Assembly (NCBI GenBank): GCA_030040575.1 | Contig: JASHTK010000264.1 | Coordinates: 1 to 38,951, forward strand | Reading direction: 5' to 3' | Length of the DNA stretch: 38,951 bases | DNA from: Gammaproteobacteria bacterium | GTDB taxonomy: Bacteria > Pseudomonadota > Gammaproteobacteria > Steroidobacterales > Steroidobacteraceae | In this document: positions 19,215 to 28,101 of the stretch, piece after piece | Layout: each line of letters begins with the position of its first letter | Numbering within the stretch: the stretch's first letter is position 1 | Program-made: the position numbers and the translations under genes | The notes under the pieces: generated by a model | Databases searched by the model: none | What the model saw: only the letters and a program-made list of their open reading frames with translations | Told to the model about the DNA's origin: nothing

Positions 19215-19916
19215 TCAGTGCAGCAGCGGCGTCAGGTGAGGCCACACCGTGTCGAGCACGGGCCCCTCGCCTGCGGCGTTCGGATGCAGGCCGTCCGCCT
19301 GCATGAGATCGGGTTGCAGCGCGACGCGCTCGAGCAGAAAGGGCACGAGCGGAACGTGCAGCTCGCCGGAGAGCTGCCCGTAGAGCGCGGCGAACGGATC
19401 CCCGTATCGCGGGCCGTAATTCGGCGGCAGTCGAATGCCGAGCAGCAGCACCTTGGCGCCCGCCCGATCGGCGAGCCGGATCATGTCGGCGAGGCGATCC
19501 CGGATGCCCTCGACGGGCAGGCCGCGCAAGCCGTCGTTCGCGCCGAGCTCGAGGATCACGACCGCCGGTCGATGCAGGCGCAGCGCGCGCGGCAAGCGCT
19601 GCAGCCCTCCGCTCGTCGTCTCGCCGCTGATGCTGGCATTCACGATGGCGTACCCGTACCCTTGAGCCTGCAACCGTCTGTTGAGCAAGGCGACCCAGCC
19701 CCGCTCGGGCGCGAGTCCGTAGGCCGCGCTGAGGCTGTCGCCGAACACCAGGATGGTGCGAGCGGGCGCGGCGGCGCCCCGCGGCCCGATGAGCACCTGG
19801 AGCCCGATGAGCAGCAAACCCGTTGCGAGCGCCCGGGCGCTCGCCACTCGCGAGAACGTTCTCAAGGCCGCGAACCTCTGCAAGGAGGTTAGCAGCCCGG
19901 AGGGGAAGCTGACCAT
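19215..19916 (-). CDS. tesA: Arylesterase / acyl-CoA thioesterase I (GDSL/SGNH hydrolase); start 19916 (ATG) or 19847 (GTG)
   Basis: ILVFGDSLSAAYGL (block I), NASISGETTSGG, ILELGANDGLRG, DGLHPNAAGE; divergent from a lolD/ybbA-like gene as is common for tesA. Confidence 0.9.
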   Translation of the reverse strand: MVSFPSGLLTSLQRFAALRTFSRVASARALATGLLLIGLQVLIGPRGAAAPARTILVFGDSLSAAYGLAPERGWVALLNRRLQAQGYGYAIVNASISGETTSGGLQRLPRALRLHRPAVVILELGANDGLRGLPVEGIRDRLADMIRLADRAGAKVLLLGIRLPPNYGPRYGDPFAALYGQLSGELHVPLVPFLLERVALQPDLMQADGLHPNAAGEGPVLDTVWPHLTPLLH

Positions 19917-20517
19917 CGTGCGCGACGTGTCGATCGAGATCGGGGCCGGCGAGTCGGTTGCGATCGTCGGCCCCTCGGGCGCGGGCAAGTCGACGCTGCT
20001 CGCCCTGCTCGCGGGGCTCGATACCCCGACCTCCGGAGGGGTCTGGCTCGCCGGCGAGGATCTGACGCGCCTCGACGAGGATGGGCGCGCGCGGCTGCGC
20101 GCGCAGCGCGTCGGCTTCGTGTTCCAGGCCTTCCACCTCATCCCGGCGCTCACGGCGCTCGAGAACGTGATCCTGCCGCTCGAGCTCGCCGGGCGCTCCG
20201 ATGCGCGCCGCGCGGCGCTCGAGGCGCTCGAGCGCGTCGGCCTCGCGGCGCGCACCGGGCATTATCCGCGGCAGCTCTCCGGTGGCGAGCAGCAGCGCGT
20301 TGCGCTCGCGCGCGCGTTCGTCACGCGGCCCGCCGTGCTGTTCGCGGACGAGCCGACCGGCAATCTCGACACGGTGACCGGCGGGCAGGTGGCGGAGCTG
20401 CTCTTCGGTCTCAACGAGCAGTCGCGCACGACGCTCGTGCTCGTCACCCACGAGCGCAGCCTCGCCGCGCGCTGCGGGCGCATCCTGCACATGGATGCGG
20501 GGCGGGTGATGACATGA
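19807..20517 (+). CDS. ybbA: ABC transporter ATP-binding protein (LolD/YbbA-like); start could be 19789
   Basis: GPSGAGKSTLLALLAGLD Walker A, LSGGEQQRVALARAF signature, VLFADEPTGNLD Walker B; no in-frame start codon between 19810 and 19870. Confidence 0.9.
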   Translation: MSSKPVASARALATRENVLKAANLCKEVSSPEGKLTIVRDVSIEIGAGESVAIVGPSGAGKSTLLALLAGLDTPTSGGVWLAGEDLTRLDEDGRARLRAQRVGFVFQAFHLIPALTALENVILPLELAGRSDARRAALEALERVGLAARTGHYPRQLSGGEQQRVALARAFVTRPAVLFADEPTGNLDTVTGGQVAELLFGLNEQSRTTLVLVTHERSLAARCGRILHMDAGRVMT

Positions 20518-20554
20518 GGCGCGGCGCGAGCGGCCGCGATGCGGGAGTCCTCGG

Positions 20555-23044
20555 GTGCGCGCCTTAGCGCTCGCACTGCGCGGCTTCGCGCGCGAGTGGC
20601 GCTCCGGAGCGCTCGGCGTCCTGCTTCTCGCCCTCACGACCGCCGTCGCGGCGCTGACCGGCGTCGGCTTCCTGGTGGAGCGCGTGGCGAGCGCCGTCGC
20701 CGAGCAGGCCACTCAAGTGCTCGCGGCCGACTTGCGGCTGCGGTCCACCGAGCCCATCGGCCCGGCGGACTTTCAGGAGGCGGCGCGCCGCGGGGTGCGC
20801 TCCGCGCGCACGGTCTCGATGCTGAGCGTCGTGTTCCTCGGCGATCGCAGCGAGCTCTCCGATCTCGAGGCCGTCTCCGCGGGTTACCCGCTGCGGGGGA
20901 CGCTCAAGGTCGCGCGCGAGCCCTTCGCGGTCGGCTCGCCGGCGAGCGGCATCCCCGGGCGCGGTGAGGCATGGCCGAGCTCGAAGCTGCTCGCGACGCT
21001 CGGAGGTGCGCTCGGCTCGACGCTCTCGATCGGCGCGGCGAACTTCCGCGTGACGCGCGTGCTCATCTCGCGGCCCGACCAGGGCGGGGACTTCACCGAG
21101 CTCGCCCCGAGTATCGTCCTCAACGCGGACGACCTGCCCGCCACCGGGCTCATCCTGCCGGGAAGCCGCGTGACCTACGCCGCCTTGTTCGCCGCGGACC
21201 GGGCGCGCATCGAGGACTTCCGCCAGTGGCTCGCCGCGCACCGCAGGCCCGGGGAGGGGCTGCGCGACATCGCCGAGGCGAGCCCGCAGATCGAGAACGC
21301 GGTGGACCGGGCGGGCCGGTTCCTCGAGCTCGCGAGCCTCGCGAGCGTGCTGCTGTGCTCGATCGCGGTCGCGATGTCCGCGCGGCAGTACGTGCGCCAG
21401 CACCTCGATTCCGTCGCGCTGATGAAGACCCTCGGGGCGACGCGGGCGCTCACGCTGAGCGTGAGCCTCATCGAGCTCCTGCTGGTCGCGGTGGCCGCGG
21501 CGCTCGCCGGCTCGGCGATCGGCTTCGCCGCCGAGCAGTGGCTGCTGCACGTCCTGCGGGGACTGATCAACGCCGAGCTGCCGCCCGCCGACCTCGCGCC
21601 GCTCGGCATGGGATTCCTCGCGGCACTCGCGGTGCTCGCGGGGTTCGCGCTGCCCCCCCTCCTGCAGCTCTCGCGCGTGCCGCCGCTGCGCGTCCTGCGG
21701 CGCGACGTGGGGCCCCCGCCGCTGCTCGTGCTGCTCGCCTTCGGTCCCGCGGCCGCCGCCGTGATCGCCCTCCTCTACTGGGCGGTGCGGGACCTCGGGC
21801 TGGTCCGCGATGCGCTCCTCGGCTTGAGCGGGTTCACGCTGGTGCTGGTCGCGGCGGGCCTCGCGCTCGTGCTCGCGGCCGGACGGCTGCGCGGGCGCGT
21901 GGGCGTCGCCTGGCGCTACGGCATCGCGAACCTCAGCCGGCGCCGCGCGGACAGCCTCGTGCAGATCGTCGCCTTCGGCACCGGACTGATGGCGCTGCTG
22001 CTGCTCGGGCTCGTGCGCGGGGATCTCGAGAGCGACTGGCGCCGGACGCTGCCCGCCGACGCGCCGAATTACTTCTTCATCAACATTCCGCCCGCCGACC
22101 GCGACGCCTTCGTCGAGTTCCTCGAGGCCCGGGGCGCGAAGCTCTCGCGCATGCTCCCGATGCTGCGCGGGCGACTGACCGAGATCAACGGCCTGCCGGT
22201 CGAGCGCCGCGCGTTCCGCCGGGGCGAGGGACCGGGGTTTGCGGATCGCGAGCAGAACCTCACCTGGACGGCGACGCTCGGCGCGAGCAACCGCGTCGTC
22301 GCCGGACGATGGTGGACGGCGCAGGATGAGGGCAAGCCGCTCGTATCGCTCGCGACGGAGTTCCAGCGGTCCCTCGGACTGCGCATCGGGGACCGGCTCA
22401 CCTTTGATGTCGGCGGCGAGCCCTTCACCGTGACCGTCGCCAATCTTCGCGAGGTCAAGTGGGACAGCTTCCAGCCGAACTTCTTCATCGTGTTCGCCCC
22501 CGGAGTGCTCGACGCGGCGGCGGGCACGTACCTCACGAGCGCGTACTTCCATCCCGCGCAGGGCGCGGCGCTCGCCGAGCTCGCGCGCCGCTTCCCGAGC
22601 GTGTCGATCTTCGACGTGGACGACCTGCTCGAGCAGGTCCGCTCGCTCATCGACAAGGCGATCCTCGCCGTGCAGAGCGTGTTCGCCTTCACGCTCTTCG
22701 CGGGGCTCACCGTGCTGCTCGCCGCCGTGCAGGCGAGCCGCGACGAGCGCCGCTACGAGAGCGCGATGCTGCGGACGCTCGGGGCGAGCGCGGGCACGGT
22801 GCTGCAGGGCGTGCTCGCGGAGTTCGCGACGGTCGGGCTGCTCGCGGGCCTCCTCGCAGCCGGGGGCGCATCGCTCGCCGGAGCGTTCGTCGCCGCGCGC
22901 ATCCTGCAGGTGCCGTACGCGCTCGATCCGACCGTGTTCCTCGTCGGGCTCGCGGGCGGAGCCGTGCTGGTCGGGGCAAGCGGGTGGCTCGCGACGCGAG
23001 CGGCGGTCGCGCAGCCGCCGCTCGCCACGCTTCGCGCCGGCTGA
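20555..23044 (+). CDS. ybbP: ABC transporter permease, FtsX-type (YbbP-like)
   Basis: 829 aa, multi-TM, VALMKTLGATRALTLSVSLIELLLVAVAA and RRYESAMLRTLGASAGTVLQGVLAEFATVGLLAG; directly follows the ATPase. Confidence 0.9.
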   Translation: MRALALALRGFAREWRSGALGVLLLALTTAVAALTGVGFLVERVASAVAEQATQVLAADLRLRSTEPIGPADFQEAARRGVRSARTVSMLSVVFLGDRSELSDLEAVSAGYPLRGTLKVAREPFAVGSPASGIPGRGEAWPSSKLLATLGGALGSTLSIGAANFRVTRVLISRPDQGGDFTELAPSIVLNADDLPATGLILPGSRVTYAALFAADRARIEDFRQWLAAHRRPGEGLRDIAEASPQIENAVDRAGRFLELASLASVLLCSIAVAMSARQYVRQHLDSVALMKTLGATRALTLSVSLIELLLVAVAAALAGSAIGFAAEQWLLHVLRGLINAELPPADLAPLGMGFLAALAVLAGFALPPLLQLSRVPPLRVLRRDVGPPPLLVLLAFGPAAAAVIALLYWAVRDLGLVRDALLGLSGFTLVLVAAGLALVLAAGRLRGRVGVAWRYGIANLSRRRADSLVQIVAFGTGLMALLLLGLVRGDLESDWRRTLPADAPNYFFINIPPADRDAFVEFLEARGAKLSRMLPMLRGRLTEINGLPVERRAFRRGEGPGFADREQNLTWTATLGASNRVVAGRWWTAQDEGKPLVSLATEFQRSLGLRIGDRLTFDVGGEPFTVTVANLREVKWDSFQPNFFIVFAPGVLDAAAGTYLTSAYFHPAQGAALAELARRFPSVSIFDVDDLLEQVRSLIDKAILAVQSVFAFTLFAGLTVLLAAVQASRDERRYESAMLRTLGASAGTVLQGVLAEFATVGLLAGLLAAGGASLAGAFVAARILQVPYALDPTVFLVGLAGGAVLVGASGWLATRAAVAQPPLATLRAG

Positions 23045-23074
23045 GACGGCGCGGCGCGCGGCGGCCGCCCGCGG

Positions 23075-23090
23075 TCACCTCTCCCGGTGA
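23075..23090. terminator. Small hairpin between convergent genes
   Basis: TCACC-TCTCCC-GGTGA; flanked by two copies of GCCCGCGGTCA. Confidence 0.3.
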
Positions 23091-23100
23091 GCGCCCGCGG

Positions 23101-23991
23101 TCAGTGCGCGATCCCGATCGCGACCCACGAGTCGGGCACCGGATCCCCGCGCCAGGTGAGCCCCTCGATGGTGAACTGATAGTTGCCCGGCCCGAGCGCG
23201 GAGCTGTTGATCGCCATGCGCAGGTAGCCGTTCGAGTCCTTCGCGAGATGGTTGATGATCGCGACGCGGCCCTGATCGATCCGGTCGATCGTGACGCGAT
23301 ATTCCTGATAGGGCGAGCGGCTGAGGTCGAGCAGCAGATCGGCGAGTTGCGCCTCCTCGCCGCCGATCACCACCGCCGGCGAGGACGAGGCGCCCTCGCG
23401 GCTCGGCAGCACGCGGATGGTCCGGGTGCTCGTCGCGGGCTCGAGCGGCTGCTCGGCGATCTGCTCGTTGAGCGCCGCGATGGTGCGGCCCTGCGCGGCG
23501 CGGCCGCGCGCGAGGCCGACGGCCGTGAGGAGCAGGATCAGCACGGCGACGCCGAGACCGATCGGCAGCAGCGGGTTGTGCCAGAATCGCGGCGGCGGCT
23601 CCTGCCACGGCTCGGGCTTGCCGCTCGCCTCGAGCAGCCGCAGCCCGGCATTCACGCGGTCCGGCAGGCCGATCTCATCGAGCAGCTCGGGATGCTCCTT
23701 GCAGAAGCGCTCAAACTCCGTCGCCCCCTTGACGGGGAGCTTGCCGGACAGGTAGCGCTCGACGATCTGGTTGCGCGCAATGAAATCGCGGTCCATGGCG
23801 GGGGCGACCGGCGCCTGCGTCGCCGGTGCGCTCGGCGGGACCGCCGCGCTCGGTGCCGCCGTCGCAAGCGAAGCGACGGTCGCCGGCGCCTCGCGGGCGG
23901 GCGGTCTCGGACTGGGGCGTGCGGAGTCGGGCTCGTTCGGGACGGGATCGGGCGTCAGAGGCTCGAATTGAGGGCGAGAGGCAGCTTCCAT
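23101..23991 (-). CDS. Hypothetical protein with N-terminal anti-sigma-like segment, one TM and a periplasmic domain; true start may be the MDRDFIARNQIVERYL methionine
   Basis: RNQIVERYLSGKLPVKGATEFERFCKEHPELLDEI, TM NPLLPIGLGVAVLILLLTAVGLA, conserved-looking C-terminus SNGYLRMAINSSALGPGNYQFTIEGLTW. Confidence 0.7.
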   Translation of the reverse strand: MEAASRPQFEPLTPDPVPNEPDSARPSPRPPAREAPATVASLATAAPSAAVPPSAPATQAPVAPAMDRDFIARNQIVERYLSGKLPVKGATEFERFCKEHPELLDEIGLPDRVNAGLRLLEASGKPEPWQEPPPRFWHNPLLPIGLGVAVLILLLTAVGLARGRAAQGRTIAALNEQIAEQPLEPATSTRTIRVLPSREGASSSPAVVIGGEEAQLADLLLDLSRSPYQEYRVTIDRIDQGRVAIINHLAKDSNGYLRMAINSSALGPGNYQFTIEGLTWRGDPVPDSWVAIGIAH

Positions 23992-24301
23992 AGTTTCGGT
24001 TCCGTGGACGGATCGAGCCTGCGCGCCTTCGGCGCGAGGAGGAGCGGCTTGCGCCGCTCATCCGCAAGGGTCCGTCGCAAAAACGCGGTTCGCCACTCCG
24101 GCCGCAAGCCGATCACTGCCCACGGGAGCCCTCGCGGCCGCTGCGCGCAGCGTCCGGGCGAATCGTGCGGTTTGTCCATCACCCGTCTCAAGGGCATCGA
24201 AGGGTGCGCTTTCGGTCCGGCCTCGCTCGCCGGGGTGCCGCTATCCTGCAGCGCGGCGAGCTTCGCACCTGCGTGCTGGCTCACAGATCTCGCCACTCGG
24301 C

Positions 24302-25639
24302 TCAAACTGCGAACTGCTTCGCATTGCGCAATCTCTCGAGGATCTCGCCTGCCGCGCGCTGCCCGCTCTTGAGGGCCGCCTCGACGGTTCCCATCTCGGA
24401 CGCGCTCGCCGCCTCGCCGGCGAAGAACAGGCGGTCGCGGAGCGGGCGGGCGAGGGCCTCGGGCGCGCCGAGCCCTCCCACCGTGACGTAGCTGTAGGCG
24501 CCCCGAGCGTATGGATCCTGCTGCCAGTCGTGGACGTACGAGGCGGCGAGCTCGTCGCGCACGTCCGCTCCAACGCCGAATGCGCTCTGCACGGACTGAA
24601 GGGCGTGCTCGACGACTTCCGAGAGCGCTGCGCCCTCGAGGCGCCGGGCGCGGGGACCGCCGGCCCATGCGGTCAGGAGCGGCGCGCGGGCGGGCAGCGG
24701 CGTCCACAGGGTCGGGAATGGAGCCTCGGGCGCATGGACGAATCCCGCGTCCTCGAATCGCCCGCCCGCGAGCGCCTGCCAGAACGGCCGGCGAAAGCGC
24801 AGGAGCACCTTGACCACCGGACCCGGCGCGAGGGCGCCGAGGGCCTTCGCCTTCTCATCGAGCGGCGGCGTGAAGCGCACGGCGCCGGGAGCGCCGGGCG
24901 GCCGCTGCAGCACGCCGAGCGGCAACGTGACGAGCGCGCAGCGGGCGGCGGCGCGAACAGGTCCCGCGGGCGAGGACGCCTCGATCCGCACCTCCTCGCC
25001 GGTCCAGTCCACGGACTCGACGACGGTCTGCAGCCGCAGAAAGGTGTCGGCGCCCTCGAGCGAGTGCGCGAGCTGCGCCATGAGCGCGCCGTAGCCCGAC
25101 GCGGGCCGGCGCTGTGCGCCGTCCATGGCGCTCCACTCGCGCGCGATGGCCCGCACGCTCGCGCGCCGCGGATCGGCGGCGTCAAATCCCTCGACCATCA
25201 TCCGCGCCGACGCACAGGCCGCCCGCAGCGTGGGATCGCTTGCGTGGCGGGCGAGAAAGTCCTCGACGGAGAGATCCTCCTCGCCGAGAGATGCGACCCG
25301 TTGCATCAGCCTGTCGACGTCACCGAACGCATTCCCGCGGGGGCTCAGCCGGCCGTCGCGCATCATCCAGCGGCTTCCGGCCGTATCGAGGGCGCTTGCG
25401 CCCGCTCGCCGCAGCAGCTCGCAGGTCGCGGGAGCGCTGCCGTGGATGAACTCGGCGCCGAGCTCGACAGGAAAGGCGAGCGCCGGATCGGCGACCGTCA
25501 AGATCCTCCCGCCGATGCGATCGCGAGCCTCGAGAATCAGCACCGAGCGGCCGGAGTCGGCGAGGGCTCGTGCGGCGCTCAGTCCCGCGGCGCCGGCGCC
25601 GAGCACGGCCACGTCCGCCGCGCGCGAGGACTGCCTCAT
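24302..25639 (-). CDS. FAD-dependent amine oxidase (flavin monoamine oxidase family)
   Basis: VAVLGAGAAGLSAARALADSGRSVLILEARDRIGGRI, LGAEFIHG, LPLGVLQ, GAYSYVTVGG, LFFAGEAAS. Confidence 0.92.
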   Translation of the reverse strand: MRQSSRAADVAVLGAGAAGLSAARALADSGRSVLILEARDRIGGRILTVADPALAFPVELGAEFIHGSAPATCELLRRAGASALDTAGSRWMMRDGRLSPRGNAFGDVDRLMQRVASLGEEDLSVEDFLARHASDPTLRAACASARMMVEGFDAADPRRASVRAIAREWSAMDGAQRRPASGYGALMAQLAHSLEGADTFLRLQTVVESVDWTGEEVRIEASSPAGPVRAAARCALVTLPLGVLQRPPGAPGAVRFTPPLDEKAKALGALAPGPVVKVLLRFRRPFWQALAGGRFEDAGFVHAPEAPFPTLWTPLPARAPLLTAWAGGPRARRLEGAALSEVVEHALQSVQSAFGVGADVRDELAASYVHDWQQDPYARGAYSYVTVGGLGAPEALARPLRDRLFFAGEAASASEMGTVEAALKSGQRAAGEILERLRNAKQFAV

Positions 25640-25658
25640 CGCGCAAGCTTAGCGCCGA

Positions 25659-27212
25659 TTATTTCGGCTCGGCTAGCTCGACGGCGAGCGATGCGAGGCT
25701 CACGGGCGCATCAAACATCGGGCCTTCCGCGAAATCGAAGCCGGCGGCGGCGAGCCACCGCCGCGTCGCCTCTCCATCGACGCGCTTCGCCGCGCAGTGC
25801 ACGCCGAGCACCCGCGCCGCCTGCGAGATCGCGACGATGCGCGCCTGCGCGAGCTTGTCGCGCAGCGCCGCGACGACGAGCGCGGGGTCGATCTTCACCA
25901 GCCGCAGCGCCTTCGATCTCAGCAGCTCGAGCGCCCCGGAATCGAACGTGAAGTCATCGATCACGAGGAAGGTGCCGAGCTGCTCGACGGTGCGGACGAA
26001 GCGCTCGGCGCGCGCGCGGTGGCGCACGTAGAGGGACTCCTCGATCTGAAAGCCGATGCCATCGAGGCCTACCGCCGTGTCGCGCAGAGAGCCGGCGACG
26101 AGGTCGGGCAGGTCCTCCGCTTCCAGGGCGAGGGCGGATACGGCGAGCGCGAAGGTGAGCGGGACGCGCTCGGTGAGATGAGGATTCGCGGCGAGCCACG
26201 CCGTGAGCTCCTTGAGTGCGGCGACGAGCGTGCGGGCCGCCTCGGCCGAGGCGTTGAGGACTCCGCAGAAGGTGGCGCCGGTGAGCGCCGCAGCCGCTGG
26301 TGCCGCAGCCGAGGCCGGCGCGCGCGAGAGGACCTGGAAGCGGCGCATGCGGCCGCCCGGCCGCAGCTTCGTCAGCTCCTGCACGCTAAGGTCCGGCTCA
26401 CGGGCCGGCTCGTGGGCTGGCTCATGGGGCGGCTCGTGGGGCGGCTCGGCAGGCTCGGATGGCGTGGTCCGCGACGGCTCGGCGAGGACGACTGCGGGCG
26501 ACTTCGGCAGCGGCTCCGGGGACGATTCGGCAGCCGCGAATCGAGGCGGCTCGGCGGTCTGGGCCACGGTGGCGCTCGAGGGCGGGGTGGCGCTCGGGGT
26601 CACGGCCTCATGCGCGAGCTCGAACGTCAGAATGTCATCGATCTCCTTCGGCGCCAGGATCTCGAGGCTGATCGTTCCGGTCGAGTCGGCGCGAGGACGG
26701 CTCTGCGGCGCGGTAGCCGCCGCGGGTGCGGCACTCGCTGCGGGCACGGCGGCCGCGGGAGCCGGCGCCGCCTTCGATGGAGGAAGGAGGCTGATCGCGA
26801 GCCGCCGCAGGATGTCCTCGACCTGGGAGGTGAAGACTCGATCCGCGAGGCCGCCCGCAGCCAGGGCCTTCGCATCCACGAGGATCATGACGAGACCGGC
26901 GAGCTCGGCCCGCGCCGCGCGCACGGCGAGGAACACCGCGCCGCGCCCGTCGTGGAAGTCGGTTTCGCGGTGCGCCTGCGACGGCTGGTCCTTCAGCTCG
27001 CTCAACGCCTCGACCACGAAGCTTTGCTCGTCGGGACCGAGAGCTCCCTCGGAGAGCCAGAGCACCTCGCCCTCGGTGTCGTACAGGGAGACGGAATGCA
27101 GGCGCAGAGGCGGCAGCGCGGCGCGTAGCTGCCATCCGAGCGATTCCGATATCGCGGGCGGAGAGGCCGGCTCGACGGCCGGCGCCTCCGGTATGAGATT
27201 GGGCGTGGACAA
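25659..27212 (-). CDS. Protein with degenerate C-terminal EAL (c-di-GMP phosphodiesterase-like) domain and Pro/Ala-rich linker
   Basis: FLVIDDFTFDSGALELLRSKALRLVKIDPALV...ARIVAISQAARVLGVHCAAKRVDGEATRRWLAAAGFDFAEGPMFDAPVSL aligns by eye with EAL motifs DDFGTGYSSL..KID, AEGVE and QGYxFxxP, with key residues lost. Confidence 0.8.
   Translation of the reverse strand: MSTPNLIPEAPAVEPASPPAISESLGWQLRAALPPLRLHSVSLYDTEGEVLWLSEGALGPDEQSFVVEALSELKDQPSQAHRETDFHDGRGAVFLAVRAARAELAGLVMILVDAKALAAGGLADRVFTSQVEDILRRLAISLLPPSKAAPAPAAAVPAASAAPAAATAPQSRPRADSTGTISLEILAPKEIDDILTFELAHEAVTPSATPPSSATVAQTAEPPRFAAAESSPEPLPKSPAVVLAEPSRTTPSEPAEPPHEPPHEPAHEPAREPDLSVQELTKLRPGGRMRRFQVLSRAPASAAAPAAAALTGATFCGVLNASAEAARTLVAALKELTAWLAANPHLTERVPLTFALAVSALALEAEDLPDLVAGSLRDTAVGLDGIGFQIEESLYVRHRARAERFVRTVEQLGTFLVIDDFTFDSGALELLRSKALRLVKIDPALVVAALRDKLAQARIVAISQAARVLGVHCAAKRVDGEATRRWLAAAGFDFAEGPMFDAPVSLASLAVELAEPK
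26398..26460. repeat. 12-bp imperfect in-frame tandem repeats encoding EPxHEPxHEP linker
   Basis: cggctcgtgggc tggctcatgggg cggctcgtgggg cggctcggcagg; translates on minus strand as PAEPPHEPPHEPAHEPAREP. Confidence 0.8.
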
Positions 27213-27417
27213 TTCGGCCCCCGAAGCGCGATCAAGCGTGACAGGACTGTCCTGCCGCCGCCGTGACCCTGCTCGCGTTTGAGCCGATGAGCAGGCGAGG
27301 TCCGCGAGCGGCCGACGCCCGCGTTATGTCAAGGAGCGCCCGGCCCGCTCCGACCGATCACACCGAGGCCGGCCGGGCGAAGCCCCATCAGTCGCTGCTC
27401 GCCCGCAGCGAGCCCGG

Positions 27418-27927
27418 TCAGGCGGTGCCGAGGTAATCGCGCTTGCCGATCTCCACGCCGTTGTGGCGCAGGATGTCGTACGCGGTGACCACGTGGAAGT
27501 AGAAGTTGGGCAGCGCCCAGTCCTTGAGGTACGCGAGTCCCTTGAAGTCGAGGGAGCCGCCGTTCGGGATCGGCAGCCTCACGTCGCGGTCCTCCGAGCC
27601 TTCGAACGCGCCCGCCCGCACGCTCTGCAGATAGTCGAGGGTCTTCGCGACGCGCGACTTGAGCTCATCGAGCGTCTGTTCGTTGTCCTCGAATCGCGGT
27701 GGATCCTGGCCGGTGAGCCGTGCCGTCGAGCCCTTGGCGAAGTCGCATGCGATCTGCACCTGCTTGACGAGCGGATACATATCCGGCGCGAGCCGCGCCC
27801 CGGCGAGCGCGGCGGGATCGAGCTTTCTCGCGCTCGCATGCTGGGCCGCTTTCTCGAGGATCTTGGTGAGGGCACGCAGCGTGGGAACGAACGTCTCGAC
27901 CGACATGGCGTACATCGAGATCTTCAC
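27418..27927 (-). CDS. DUF1993 domain-containing protein (GTG start)
   Basis: MKISMYAMSVETFVPTLRALTKILEKAAQHA...LAPDMYPLVKQVQIACDFAKGSTARLTGQDPPRFEDNEQTLDELKSRVAKTLDYL...NFYFHVVTAYDILRHNGVEIGKRDYLG. Confidence 0.9.
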   Translation of the reverse strand: MKISMYAMSVETFVPTLRALTKILEKAAQHASARKLDPAALAGARLAPDMYPLVKQVQIACDFAKGSTARLTGQDPPRFEDNEQTLDELKSRVAKTLDYLQSVRAGAFEGSEDRDVRLPIPNGGSLDFKGLAYLKDWALPNFYFHVVTAYDILRHNGVEIGKRDYLGTA

Positions 27928-28101
27928 GGCAGGCTCGCGGGTGGCTCGGGATGACGGAGGCGGATCGTATCGCACGAGCGGCCGGGACTCCCACCTCGCC
28001 GGCGCGCGCGCCTCGCGCTCGCCGGCCGACGGGCTTCCGAGTGGCATCAACGGACCAATACTGAAACAATAGGCACTCTACACGGGGCGATTGCACAGCA
28101 C

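Noticed and set aside
17558-19306. 582-aa plus-strand ORF opposite fadD
   Set aside because: Antisense shadow; fadD motifs on the minus strand are clear.
20564-22552. 662-aa minus-strand ORF opposite the FtsX-type permease
   Set aside because: Antisense shadow, hydrophilic Arg/Glu/His-rich composition without domain motifs.
22459-24372. 637-aa plus-strand ORF spanning the permease end and the opposite-strand hypothetical
   Set aside because: Spans two well-supported genes in other frames; composition typical of GC-rich spurious ORFs.
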